Assembly (NCBI GenBank): GCA_013400155.1
Contig: VXBM01000558.1
Location: 366,428 to 430,427 of the forward strand
Reading direction: 5' to 3'
DNA: 64,000 bases
DNA from: Helopsaltes ochotensis
Taxonomy: Eukaryota; Chordata; Aves; Passeriformes; Locustellidae
The notes beneath the pieces were generated by a model. That model did not search any database. It had not been told where the DNA came from and worked only from the letters and a program-made list of their open reading frames with translations. The translations under genes and the position numbers were made by a program. Shown piece after piece: positions 28,701 through 40,700 of this stretch (positions are counted from its first letter, which is position 1; each line of letters opens with the position of its first letter).

Positions 28701-31700
28701 AGACAAGGTGTTCAACTTTCTGAACTTCTAGTCAGTCAGGGCAAATTAATTCGTGAGTGCAAAATGGAGAGGTTTGATACTCCAAATCATTTAAGGTGAT
28801 ATTCGCTGTCACTTGGAATCAGTGGGAGTTCAAAAGACTTTGAAGTCAAACAGAATAATATAAGTGAAGGTCCACACGGTTGGAAAGTGTCCAATCAAAA
28901 GAGACTTGAAATATAAAACTTCAGGGCAAAATTGCCATTAGTATTAGTAGTGGTAATTAGTAATCAGTATTACCATTAGAAAGGTTTTATTACTCTGTTT
29001 CCTTGTGCAAGTATTTACTTTGTAAGTGCATTCTGTAAAAGAAGTCACTGAGAAGGAGCATTTTATTCTTAGGTATAACAAAAGCACTAATACATGTAAA
29101 GTCGACATACCAATTAGAAACTTGTCTTACAGAAGTCCTAATATGGGGGATTCCACTTTAATGAGTTTCCACAGACAGGTAATGACTGCTAATTCTGCTT
29201 TCACTGCTGTCATTGCTCATTTAATTGTGTGTTGTCAAGGTGGATGCCTTGGCCAGCAGGAGCATGCTGTGGTGCCTTGTGCTTGGAGAGAAGTGCTGTA
29301 TTAGAGTAAAGAACACCTAAGTTCTGCCTGATACTACCTTCAGAATGATTGCAGGTGAAACTGAGAAGCCATGCACACTGGTGCTTATGGATGATACTTT
29401 CCATGAGGAGGAGGAAGAACTACGCCTGGTTCTTGGCACTCCAAGAAGTGATTCTTCCTTTGGTGCCTCTATTGGCGAGCAAAACGAGACGCTGATAAAG
29501 ATTCGGGATGATGCAGACAGTAAGAGAATAGCTTATTGTTACTGGCTTTTGGAAGCCCATTTGCATGCTCTAAAACCATTTTTTTTCTTCTAATTACAGA
29601 GGCTATTATTAAATTTGGTGAGACCAAATTTAGTGTGAGTGAACCCAAGGACACAAGGCAAGTAGCAATTGTGAAAATCCCAGTGCTTCGTCTGGGAGAC
29701 ACTTCCAAAGTTTCTGTTGTGAGAGTTCATACAAAGGATGGATCTGCTACTTCTGGAGAAGACTATCACCCTATATCAGAAGGTAGGATCATATGTAGCA
29801 CATCCAACTATTTTTTTTCATTCGTGACTGTAACATAATTTTTGAAAAATGAAATAATTTTGTGATTAGAATTATTTGCAACCACATCCCAAAATACATT
29901 TTCCTATTCAAATTCAGTACAGACAGATCCCCTGTGATATACAACAGCCAATTGCTGTTGGAATACCAATTATCAGTGAAGATGTTTACAAAAGAATTGT
30001 GGTGCCTTTGAAAACATCTGTAGCTCAAGAAATTGTGTACATGTGAGTTAAACCTTAGTTATATTTGCAGAGTGTAATAATATTGCTCTGAAGAAACATC
30101 TCCNNNNNNNNNNNNNNNNNNNNNNNNNNNNNNNNNNNNNNNNNNNNNNNNNNNNNNNNNNNNNNNNNNNNNNNNNNNNNNNNNNNNNNNNNNNNNNNNN
30201 NNNNNNNNNNNNNNNNNNNNNNNNNNNNNNNNNNNNNNNNNNNNNNNNNNNNNNNNNNNNNNNTATTATATATTATTGGAATTAATGTATATTTATTTTT
30301 ATTTTTCTGTGTTCATAATATTAAAGCTTTCCTTCTGTATTTCTGAATTCACTTCCTGCTGCTCCACACTACTAAGAATGAAGAGAGAAGTTGTGCAACA
30401 GAATGAGAAATTTCCTAGCTGATAAGCTTCTTTCCATTAATAGCCCACCTATGTGCTTTAGGCAATGATTAATGAAGTTTGTAGCATTATTTTTTTTTCT
30501 TTTAAAGTTTATGATAATACATGATATTACTCTGTGTTTTAAGTTTAATCATTCATTGCTGGAGTGTTTTCACAGTTTTGGATAAACTATTTTGGCATCC
30601 AGTCCAGCTGGAATATATGACTTACCTTTGAACATCCAGCAACAACATTGTCCTGTATCTTCAAATTCCCTAGGAGTGGCACTTGCCACTAGTGATATCT
30701 GAAGGGGCAATTTGTTAGCCACAAGAAAATCATCAGCTCAGAGCTCACTAATTCCAGTCACTTTGCTTCAGCATTTCAGAGTTTTGCTCTTTCCCCCTGA
30801 ACACCACAGGAACTTTTAGTGTCAGCTGATACTTACCCTATATGCACATTACCTGTAGGCATTGTGTGCTTACATGCTCCCTGCTGTGCACCAAGAGCAC
30901 ATGGGAGCAAAGTTTCCACTGCAGAACGAGAGGCTCTCAGCCTCTGCCCCCAAGCCTTTGAAAATGGTCTGTGATGTACAGAATTTCCCCACAGGTTTCA
31001 GAATACCTGTGGGTTTAGGGAACCTGCCTATTCAGCCATAGCTACAGCACCCACATCCTTAATTGGGTTTTCTGAAGGAAGTGTGGCAAACTCAAAATTG
31101 GTAAAATTCTTAGCTGTTACACAGCTAAGAGTTCATGTGTTTATTACGAATAAGAGTATTTCCCTGACTTAGTAACACTTGGGATTGGAAGGATCATTAC
31201 ATCATTTAATGAGACTCTCTGTGGATTGCAAGATTCTTCCAGTTTTCCCAAATTACTTCTGTATTGATCCAAATAACTTTGGTTGGAGAAAATATATCCT
31301 TTAGAAAGGGCATCCAGTCCTGGTTTGAAGGTTTTGGAGAGGAAGGGTGTTTCTTAGCATTTTGCTTCACTGATCAGTCTCTGTCACCTAACTGTGCCTT
31401 ATTTCCCATATACAATTCAGCTTTAATGCACTATTGCTTTTTTGCCTGTCGCTTTATAATGCAGAGCTCTTTATCACCTGATGTATTTTGATTTTGGTGG
31501 TGTTTCTATATACCAGTGAGAGCATCACTCTCTGCAAGTTCTTCTGGTCCTAAGTTTCTGTTTGTTATTTTTTGTACGTCTTCAAAGTAAATTCGACATT
31601 CTTTAAAAATATTAGAAATGCACTTATTATTTTGGTTATTATCACTCTCACTCTTTCCAGGCACAGATGTTAAATAGTTCTGTACTTTTTATTTCTTTAG

Positions 31701-34700
31701 TAGTTATTACAGTCGAGAATCATAGTACTCCCTAACTTGGTCAGTGTGGTGGGTTGATCTTGGCTGGACAGCAAGTGCCCACCAAAGCTGCTCTACGACT
31801 CCCCCTCCTCAGCTACAGAGGAGATAGAAAATATGACAGAAGGCTCATGGTTTGAGATAAGAAGAGATCCAATTATCAGCATGGGGAAAACAGACTCAAC
31901 TTGGGAAAATTAGTTTCATTTATTACAAATTAAACCAGAGCACAGTGATGGGAAATAAGACTAGATCTTAGAACACATTCCTCCCACCCCTCCCCTCTTC
32001 TTGGGGTTAGCTTCACTCCCAAATTCCTTACCTCTGACTGGCTTGAGGGAATGGGGGTTGCAATCTGTTTATCACGCATTATTTCTGATGCTTCTCCCTT
32101 TTCACACTCTTCCTGCTCCAGCACCAAGTCCCACAGTCTGCAGTCCTTCCCATACTCTGCAGTTCTCCATGAAATGCTCCAGGGTGGGTCTCTCACAGAG
32201 TCACAGGTCTTGCCAGCAAACCTTCTCCACTGTAGGCTCCTCTCTCCATGGGGCCACAGGTCCTGCCAGGAGCCTACTCCAGTGCAGGCTTCCCCCAGGG
32301 TCACAGACTCCTTTGGGCATCCAACTGCTTGATCATGGGTCCTCCAGGGGCTGCAGGTGGATCTCTGCCCCACCATGGGCCTCCATGGGCTACAGGGGCA
32401 CATCCTGCATCAACCACGGGCTGCACCAGGGGCTTCAAGAGAATCTCTGCTCTGGCTTCTGGAGCATCTGCTGCCCCTTCTTCCCCACTGACCTTGGTGG
32501 CTGCAGAGCGATGTCTCACATATTCTCACTCCTCTTTCCCAGTTGCTGTGGTACAACAGTTTTTTTCCTTCTTTAATCTGTTATCCCAGAGGCACTACCA
32601 CTGACACTGTTTGGGCTCGCCTTGGCCAGCAGTGGGTCCATCTTGGAGCCAGCTGGCACTGTCAGAGATATAGAGGATGCTTCTGGCAGCTGCTTGCAGA
32701 ATCCACCCCTGTAGCTCCCCACTACCAAAGCCCTGCCATGCCAACCAAATACAATCAGCTAAGACTGAACTTTTCTCACCAGGACATGAAGTTTTTTCAG
32801 AGACAATGATTTTCAAAGTACAATACTCTTGTGTAGCTACAGCTTTGTTCCTTATTTGTGGTGTTCCTTATATATACTATTGTACTTATTACATTTTGTT
32901 GGAAAAAGACCTAACTATAGTAACTAATGCTATTTATTTAGAATTCTTCAGTCTTTTGGTTATTCACATATGTTACCAACATTTATGTAATTAGTCTCAG
33001 ATAATTTTCAAAACATTAAGTTCCATTAGACTAAATCTTGAGCTTTGCAAATCTCTTGATTTATGTATTATTTTCAGTGATTTCCACGTGTCCACTGCTA
33101 TTCATTATTATTATTTGTAGCATCAAATAGGTTAAGCTACATTTGCAAACATCTGTAATTGAAAAAGTGAGTATTAATGGCCATCTCTCATGTCTGGGCC
33201 TAGGAGCACAGCTTGTTACGAACAACAGATTTATTTGTAAGTGTCTCATGTTTTCAGAAATTGAGTTCAAGGAGGGTGAAACACAGCACTTTGTGGAGAT
33301 TGAAGTTCTCTTTGATGGAGTAAGGGAGATGAGAGAAGCCTTCACTGTTCACTTGAAGCCTGATGAGAACATGGTTGCAGAAATACAGGTAACAAGTTCA
33401 TGCAAACTCCTGAACAACAAAATCTGGTAAACAGACCTGTTACTTACTTTATGGCTCATCGTTTTACTCTTCTTTTAAGATTTATTCACACAATCTTGGC
33501 TTGCATATTAAAAGACAAAAAGGCCATCCCAGCTGTCACAGTAACACCTAAACAAAACACTTTTTTGTCAAGGCAATAATGTTAATGGGGCCATAGAGTC
33601 AATGAAAGGCTAAGGTCTTCAGGATATGGTTCCAGACATATTCTTCTCATATAATCAGTCTTAGAAAGTTATGTCCATGTCCTCTTGGAAACACTCTCTG
33701 GCAATACAATATAACCTTTATGCTGTAAAAAGAGCAGTTTCAGGTGAAATACGACTTCTGCTGTCAAAACCATGTTAATATTATTCTTATTGTGTAAGAT
33801 GAAATAGCCACACATTCTTGTTATTTAGCATTATATCTTACATACTTTTAATTTAGACAGTATATATTCCTCTGATTTGGCATAAAATATTGCTGAAACT
33901 CCTTGTCTGCTTCATCAGTGTCATACCATATATAGTCTGCCTCCAGAGAGCCAGACAGAAGAGAGGCAGCCTTTGCTGATGACAAACACCCCATGTCCAC
34001 CAGTCATTAAAGCATACAGTGCATATAGGGGGCTCTACCAGAATACTGAAGTGGTAACAGAAAAACTGGGAGACAAGGCTGAAGGTCTGGGATCTTCATG
34101 AAAAGAAAAATTTCATATTAGCTCTTCCTTTTGCCCTCTGCTGTGTACATTCGGTGCCTCAACCCTTTCTCAATGGCTCATGTAATTGAGGTTTTAGAAC
34201 TTCTTTTGGAACAGTGTTTCAAAGGCTGGACCTATTGAGGTCCAGCTTGTTTATTTAAATTTTCACAGAGAACTGTTTCTGTCCTTTTCATTGTCAGACA
34301 GCCAAGGCCATTGTTTACATTGAAGAAATGAACAGCATGGCAGATGTCACCTTTCCCTCCGTCCCTCAAGTTGCATCTCTGTTGATATATGATGATACTT
34401 CTAAAGCCAAAGACAGAAGCAGTCCCATTGCTGGCTATCCTGTCATCTGTATCACAGTGAGTATCTGTGCAAAAACAGAACAAAATCAGTACTTGCATTT
34501 TGTTCAGTGGATTTTAGGCACCCAGTATCAATCCATATGGTGATGAGTCACACATGTTAGTCACACATATTAGTTCAAGCTAGAATTATCCTTAGAGCTA
34601 ATCTAATTTGTCTGGATAATGAATCTGTTTTCAGGAGGACAAAAAGCATAGAAAGATGTTTCACTTGTTCCTCACTAAGAATAATTTGATATTGATACTC

Positions 34701-37700
34701 ACACTGTGTCTGTGATTGAATGACCTTAGTATTTCCTGCATTATCCTGCCTTAATTTGCAGAGTTAAAATCACTGGAGATAACAGATGAGCCATTGTTTT
34801 CAATGAGTGCCACAGACTGTAAAATGACTGCTGAAGGAATGCAGGCTTCTTTCATTTTTTTCACTAGTAGTTTTGCAACTGAAAAGTTTGTATAAGTATT
34901 CGTATACCTTGAAGAATGTTTTGTCCATCATCAACTTGTTTTTCCACACATTTCTTTTGCACAGGAATGTCACAAGTTGAATAGTTCTTCTAAGTAAAAA
35001 AAGAATCAAAGAAAATAAATCTTTAAATGCAAAGTGTATTTGCAGAATTTGATCAAAGGGAGAAGTTAAAATTAAAGTAATACATGGGAGTGTAGTTTGT
35101 GCCTTCATAACTGTGCCATGTTTTCACCTATGAAACAATTTAAAATAATATTTTTATTTCAGTAAGCATCATTAGATACACCTTTTAATCTACCCTAGCA
35201 GGGCTAAATACATCACTGTCAAAAGAAGGTGACTTCTTATGAGATTTAGTGAGATTGTCAGTTGCATGTTGTTGAGTTTTGTGACTCTTGATGAGTTAAA
35301 ACTCCTTTTTCAGGAAGTAAATAAATTCTTAACACGTGTGCCTTGTTCTGCAGGCTTGTAATCCTAAGTACGAAGATTTTGACAAGACTGGTTCTATATG
35401 TGCCAGTGAGAACATCAACAATACTCTGACACAGTACCGGTGGCTCGTCAGTGCCCCCACTGGCCCCGATGGTGTGACCAGCCCCATGAAGGAGGTTGAC
35501 TTCGACACCTTCTTCACCTCCTCTAAGATGATTACACTCGACTCCATTTACTTTCAAGCTGGTTCTCGTGTCCAGTGTGCAGCTCGGGCTGTGAATTCAG
35601 ATGGGAATGAGGGTCTTGAGCTGATGAGCCCTATTGTCACTATAAGCACATCAGAAGGTAAGACATCATCACCTACTGCAAAATTCACAGGTCTCTTTTG
35701 GATCCCAGATTCAGTCCTAACAAAAGCTGGTTACATCTTCAGGCGTTTTAACATTACCGTCTCAGCTTTTCTTTTGTTGTTCATAGAGGTGGTGCAAAAA
35801 CTGTCCTGACACAGCAAAGCATTGTATAAAGAAAAAGTTTTTCTTCTCTCCTAATTCTCCACATCTTTTAATAACAATCCACATGGCAAACTTGTATGTT
35901 CATGAGAACAACACATAACAGGCAATGGAATTAGTGAAACCTGGTTTCTGTTGACTTTTGAATTCAACTGCAGTAATGATGCAGTTCAGTCTCAGCTCAT
36001 ATTAGAAATTGGAGAATCCACATGGGAGTGGCATATGAAAGCCTAGCCAGAAGAAAAACCTCATTTGGCATCCAGGCCTCACTGGACACCTGAGAACTGA
36101 TGTCTTCTTTGACTAAAGACTAAAGCAACTGGGCCCAATAACAGGGCATGGACAAACATTGTCCTTGGTCAAAGAATTCATAATTATTCATCCTTCTTGT
36201 TATATGAAACAGACTGACTTTGTTATTGTAATAATGCATTATTTGGATTACACTTGACAAATTAGCAGAGCTAATTATCTTAGTCTCAGGATTGAGTTGT
36301 CATGCATAAATTACTTACAGTACCTGAGCTAACTTGTGATGTGGAAGGAAAGAAGTGCAATGATCACAGCAGCCTGCAAAAATCCTGAATATTTTCCACT
36401 TTGAAGATGCCCGACCTCCAGTGCATAGACCAAACTCTCAAAATGAATTCACATTGTGCAAAAAGAAAAAGTATTTAGTCCCTTTAGCAATGTTATTTGC
36501 ATTTGAGGGAAAAAAAACCCTAAAAAAAACTAAAACCACCAACCAAAAAGCTGTCATGTGCAGAAAAGAAATTTGACAGAAGTTTCCAACTTGGAAATGT
36601 TGAGCAAGATGAGGTCCTCCATAACCAATAAGCTCTCCAAGAGGAGGTCTCTGCCTCCTCTTTTCTTGAAATCCCTCAGAAATGGGCAAAGAGAACTGCT
36701 TCAATTTTCCATGTCTGCTTGTTTCTGAGAGTACCTTGTAATCCTTTGGCCATCACATGACAAAGCGACCCAAAGGCAAACACTTCTGCATTGAACTATG
36801 CAACTAGAAGTTGCATATATCTCAGATCAAATTACTACAAACCTAGTTTTCTGGTCCTACAAACCTGGACTAATACTGGAACACATTGAACTAACACTGG
36901 AAAGGATTACCAAAATAAGTTACACATTTTCCTTTCCTGGAGAAATTCAAAATTCAAGTTAACACGCCCTTAAACAACTTGATCCAGCTTTGGAGCTGGC
37001 TCTAGTCTAAGCAGAATATTTCTAGATATCCTGTGACACAAATACACTTCCTAACTACACTTTTGTTACTAATGGATCAGGAGACTCATGAATTTCTGTG
37101 AGGGCACATCACTGCATACTCCAGTGTCAAAACCGACAACACTGATCAGGTATCTTCCATAAAACTTAGGATGGTGGGAAGAATTAAAGCATATGCCTCT
37201 GAAGACCTCTGTAAGAAAGTATGGCACTTGGCACTGACTTTGCAAGTAAAGTTGACGCAACTGAAAAGACACTGATGCAATATCATCACCTTGTTCTGAA
37301 AATGTGATCCTGTTGATCAAATAATCATTTCTGTTTGAATCCTCTTTTGCATAGTTGAAACCTCTGGAAAATGCTTCTCAAAGTGTTTACCTGTCATTCA
37401 AGAAAATTCTCGTTGTTTGGAAACCTGTACCGTGGAAGAAAAGTACATCTAAAATAGTGCAAAGGAAAGAATAGATTGTTTCCTATGGGCATAAAGTAAG
37501 GTTGCTTTCTCTTTCTTTCCATTAGGTCTTTGTCAGCCTCGTATACCAGGAGTAGTTGGAGCAGAGCCATTCTCTGCCAAACTGCGCTACACTGGCCCAG
37601 AAGATCCCGACTATGCCAACCTCATCAAACTGACAGTCACAATGCCACATATTGATGGTATGAGAAAATCAGCTGTGGGGTTAGGAGAACTTATACAATA

Positions 37701-40700
37701 TGCTGTTATATGAGCTATTTTATTGGTCAGGTTATTTTGAATGGACAAGTTAATAATGTAATCTTCTAACAACAGGACCAAAGAAAAATGTTATGAATGA
37801 ATAAGTGCAGTTTGCAACAAGGTGCATAAGATACTGTATTGATACATAGTCTCTGATGTGAAGAATAGCATTTTCGATTACCTGCATTATTTACCCAAAT
37901 TGAGCTAGACCTAAGCTTTGTAAAACTCCTTTGAAGTGCTTAGAAACATACCATTTAATATACCATTCCCACTATTTTTAATATTTTGTTGTATATTAAT
38001 TTATTTAAATATTAATATATTTAGAAATATTTGTCTTTTCATGTTATACAGACAGTTATTGTGTGTAAAATTCTCATACATACTTAGCGTATCAACTTTC
38101 TTCGATTTGTAAAGTGCATTAATTGGTGTAAGTACAAAATTCAAAAGCACTACATAACATACTTAGTGTTTGACAAAGTCTGGCTAAATTAAGCAGGTCT
38201 GACAACTGACATGTAGTGATAGTGCTAAAAATTAATGTTTTTAGGCATGCTGCCTGTTATTTCTACAAGAGAGCTCTCCAACTTTGAGCTGACACTTAGC
38301 CCTGATGGAACTAGAGTTGGAAACCACAAGTGCTCCAACCTGTTGGACTACACAGAAGTAAAGACCCACCATGGTTTTTTAACTGACTCTACCAAGAATC
38401 CAGATGTGATTGGAGAGACCATTCCCTATCAGTACAGCCCGACAATCAGAGGCTTCAATACCTTGCGCTTCTACCGCAACCTGAACCTGGAAGCCTGTTT
38501 GTGGGAGTTTATTAGCTACTATGACATGTCTGAGCTCCTCACAGATTGTGGAGGCACCATTGGGACAGATGGACAGGTATGGAACTGGAACTTCATTTTG
38601 TCCTGTATCCTTGTAATAAAATATTTCCCTTATAATACATCTGTGCTAGTAGAAATGAGAGAATAATTTGTTCTGAATGAAATTTGTAATGATTTTCTCC
38701 CAGTTCAGTTCTGGGGTATTTTGGGGCAAACCAATCCCCTTTTTAGTGTGTAGTGAGCCAATTTTTCTTAAAATTAAAGCCTTCTGTAGAGTTGCTTTTA
38801 GTACATAGATAGCACTGGGCTATTTAATATTTGTTGTGGTATATCTTAAAAAGCAGTTGTAAAAAAACATTGTGAAGAGACCTCTTACTGATAACAATGG
38901 ACTGCAGTGTCCTACCAGCAGCTTGGCTTTACTGATCTCTTGTTCACTGGATAACATGACCCATCAGTGTAGACAGCACAGTGCTCTCACATTACCCAGC
39001 AGAAAATTACTTGTTCAGGAACCAAAAAATTCTGCCAATTTGGAATGGCTAAAGCACAGAGATGTGAAACTGGTCGGGGACTTAAAGGAAGAGATTGGAG
39101 AGAACTTCAGGTGTACTTTGGAAAATAATTTCTAGAAATCCATAGTATTGTGGAAGGAAAAGGGTGCAGGATTTCTTCTGGAGCAGTAACAGTGATTAAT
39201 CCCTGGGTCTTCCCTATATAACTACTGTAAAAGCCTGTCTGATCCTACTCCGGCCCTGTACAGTGTACAGTGGCTGTAACTTTGAAGTTTATGTACAGAA
39301 AAATATATTTGGAGAACAATCCTACAGGCTGGAAGAAGGACTCATATCAGAGAAGTCTATCCACAGCAAACTCATTTTCCTGGTACACTAGCATTCCTTG
39401 TTGAACCACTACGAAAAGAATGAGCCTGCTTTGTGAAATGGCCATAGTTTCTCTGCTCTTTTGACATTTTCCAGGGATCCATCTTCTCTGAGACCTCAGT
39501 AGACTTATTTGCACAGATTCTTATTTTTTTATTCCCAAATGGCATAAAGCAGATGTGAAAAGTGTGTCATTGCCCATAGAAACATACAAGCATGTGCAAC
39601 AACAGGGCTAATTTACTACTAAAAGTGTAGTCACTGATGGACATGGAGATGTCTAATCAGATAAACTGATTTGTTTGATGGTTTGTTTTGAGGGTTTTTT
39701 ATAATTACATGCCTAAAGTCCACCTTACTCCATGGGTGTTCGGAGGTAATTATATAGTCAGTTTGCTGGACGAGAAATGGCACCAGGATCTTTTCAGCGT
39801 GTGGTTAACTTCCTAACATTCTGCCCCCTTTACTAGAGATTATATACTCTAAATCAGAAGATGAGAACAAAATGGAGCTTCTGCCTGTCTCAGATACAAA
39901 GGCCTTGATGGATATGTCATCTCAGTGCTTTGTCATCAGTTCTGGTTCCTTGTCTGTTACAGAGGCCAGTTCAAGATCTCTGCCTTCATGTTGGAAGCTC
40001 ACTGTCCATGCTCTGCTTGGGCTTGGCCGTTGCTGAAAGCAGACCCTCCTACAGGTGCATTCCAAGAGATCTATGAACCTGTCAGAGGGAAAGGGAAGGC
40101 ATCCAAGTGTGGGATGTAAACCTTACACATTCCCACAAGATAAAAATGACAGCAGTCTTCACTGTTCATAGAATGATTTCATTTCTTTGACTCATCATTC
40201 CTTTGACTATCTCCTTATGCCCAGGCAATATGCAACCATATATTCTTATTTCCCATACAACACAACCATAAGCACACATAACTTGAAGCATCTCTAACTA
40301 TGCAAGCCACTTGTCCCTCAGTGAAAAGGAAGGAAGACCTGGTATGAATCCTTTCCATTTTAAATACTTATTTAGAGAAAAGGCTGAATAGCTGCTTTGG
40401 ACAAATATGTATCTAAATAAAACCTCATTATTTATGTCTATGTTCATATAAACAGAGGAGGAAATAAGTACCATTGCAGTATTTTACTAAATTGGAAGAA
40501 CCTGTTTATTCAGTTTTGGAGGACATGCATAAGCCAGAGAAGAGAGCTGTACTTTCCTTAGGCTTCAGAGGTATTATGTACTTCATGTAAGCTCTCTTGT
40601 TTGCAAGCAGAGAGGGATCAACATGAGCTGGGAGAGCCATGAAACTGCAGCTGAAGTCATCCTTTAGTGCCTTCTAGGTTATGGAAAAAAAGGTTACAGT

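Larger units (their letters stand above)
29783..33257 (+). other. FREM2: FREM2 intron between window exons 9 and 10
   Basis: This intron of 3475 bases as assembled contains a 160-base gap, an old CR1-like remnant (about 31180-31530) and a solo LTR (31745-32753). Protein continuity across the intron (H-P-I-S-E to E-I-E-F-K-E-G) shows that no coding exon is lost in the gap. Confidence 0.85.

Noticed and set aside
30104..30263. Missing exon hidden in the 160-base gap
   Set aside because: Exons on both sides (29600-29782 and 33258-33388) join in phase with a continuous Calx-beta 5, so no coding sequence is missing.
31930..32576. Long open frames on both strands (191 codons +, 157 codons -)
   Set aside because: They lie wholly inside the solo LTR and come from its GC-rich tandem modules. 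The predicted peptides are repetitive in W, G, P and S and show no family resemblance.
33061..33430. Minus-strand 94-codon frame opposite window exon 10
   Set aside because: It is an antisense shadow of the FREM2 exon.
38577..38666. Extension of window exon 14 beyond 38576 to the stop at 38666
   Set aside because: The frame stays open past the donor, but the protein continues perfectly at 47979 (G-Q to V-L-N-L-V-Q). The extension would be a truncated isoform at best, with no support in the sequence.
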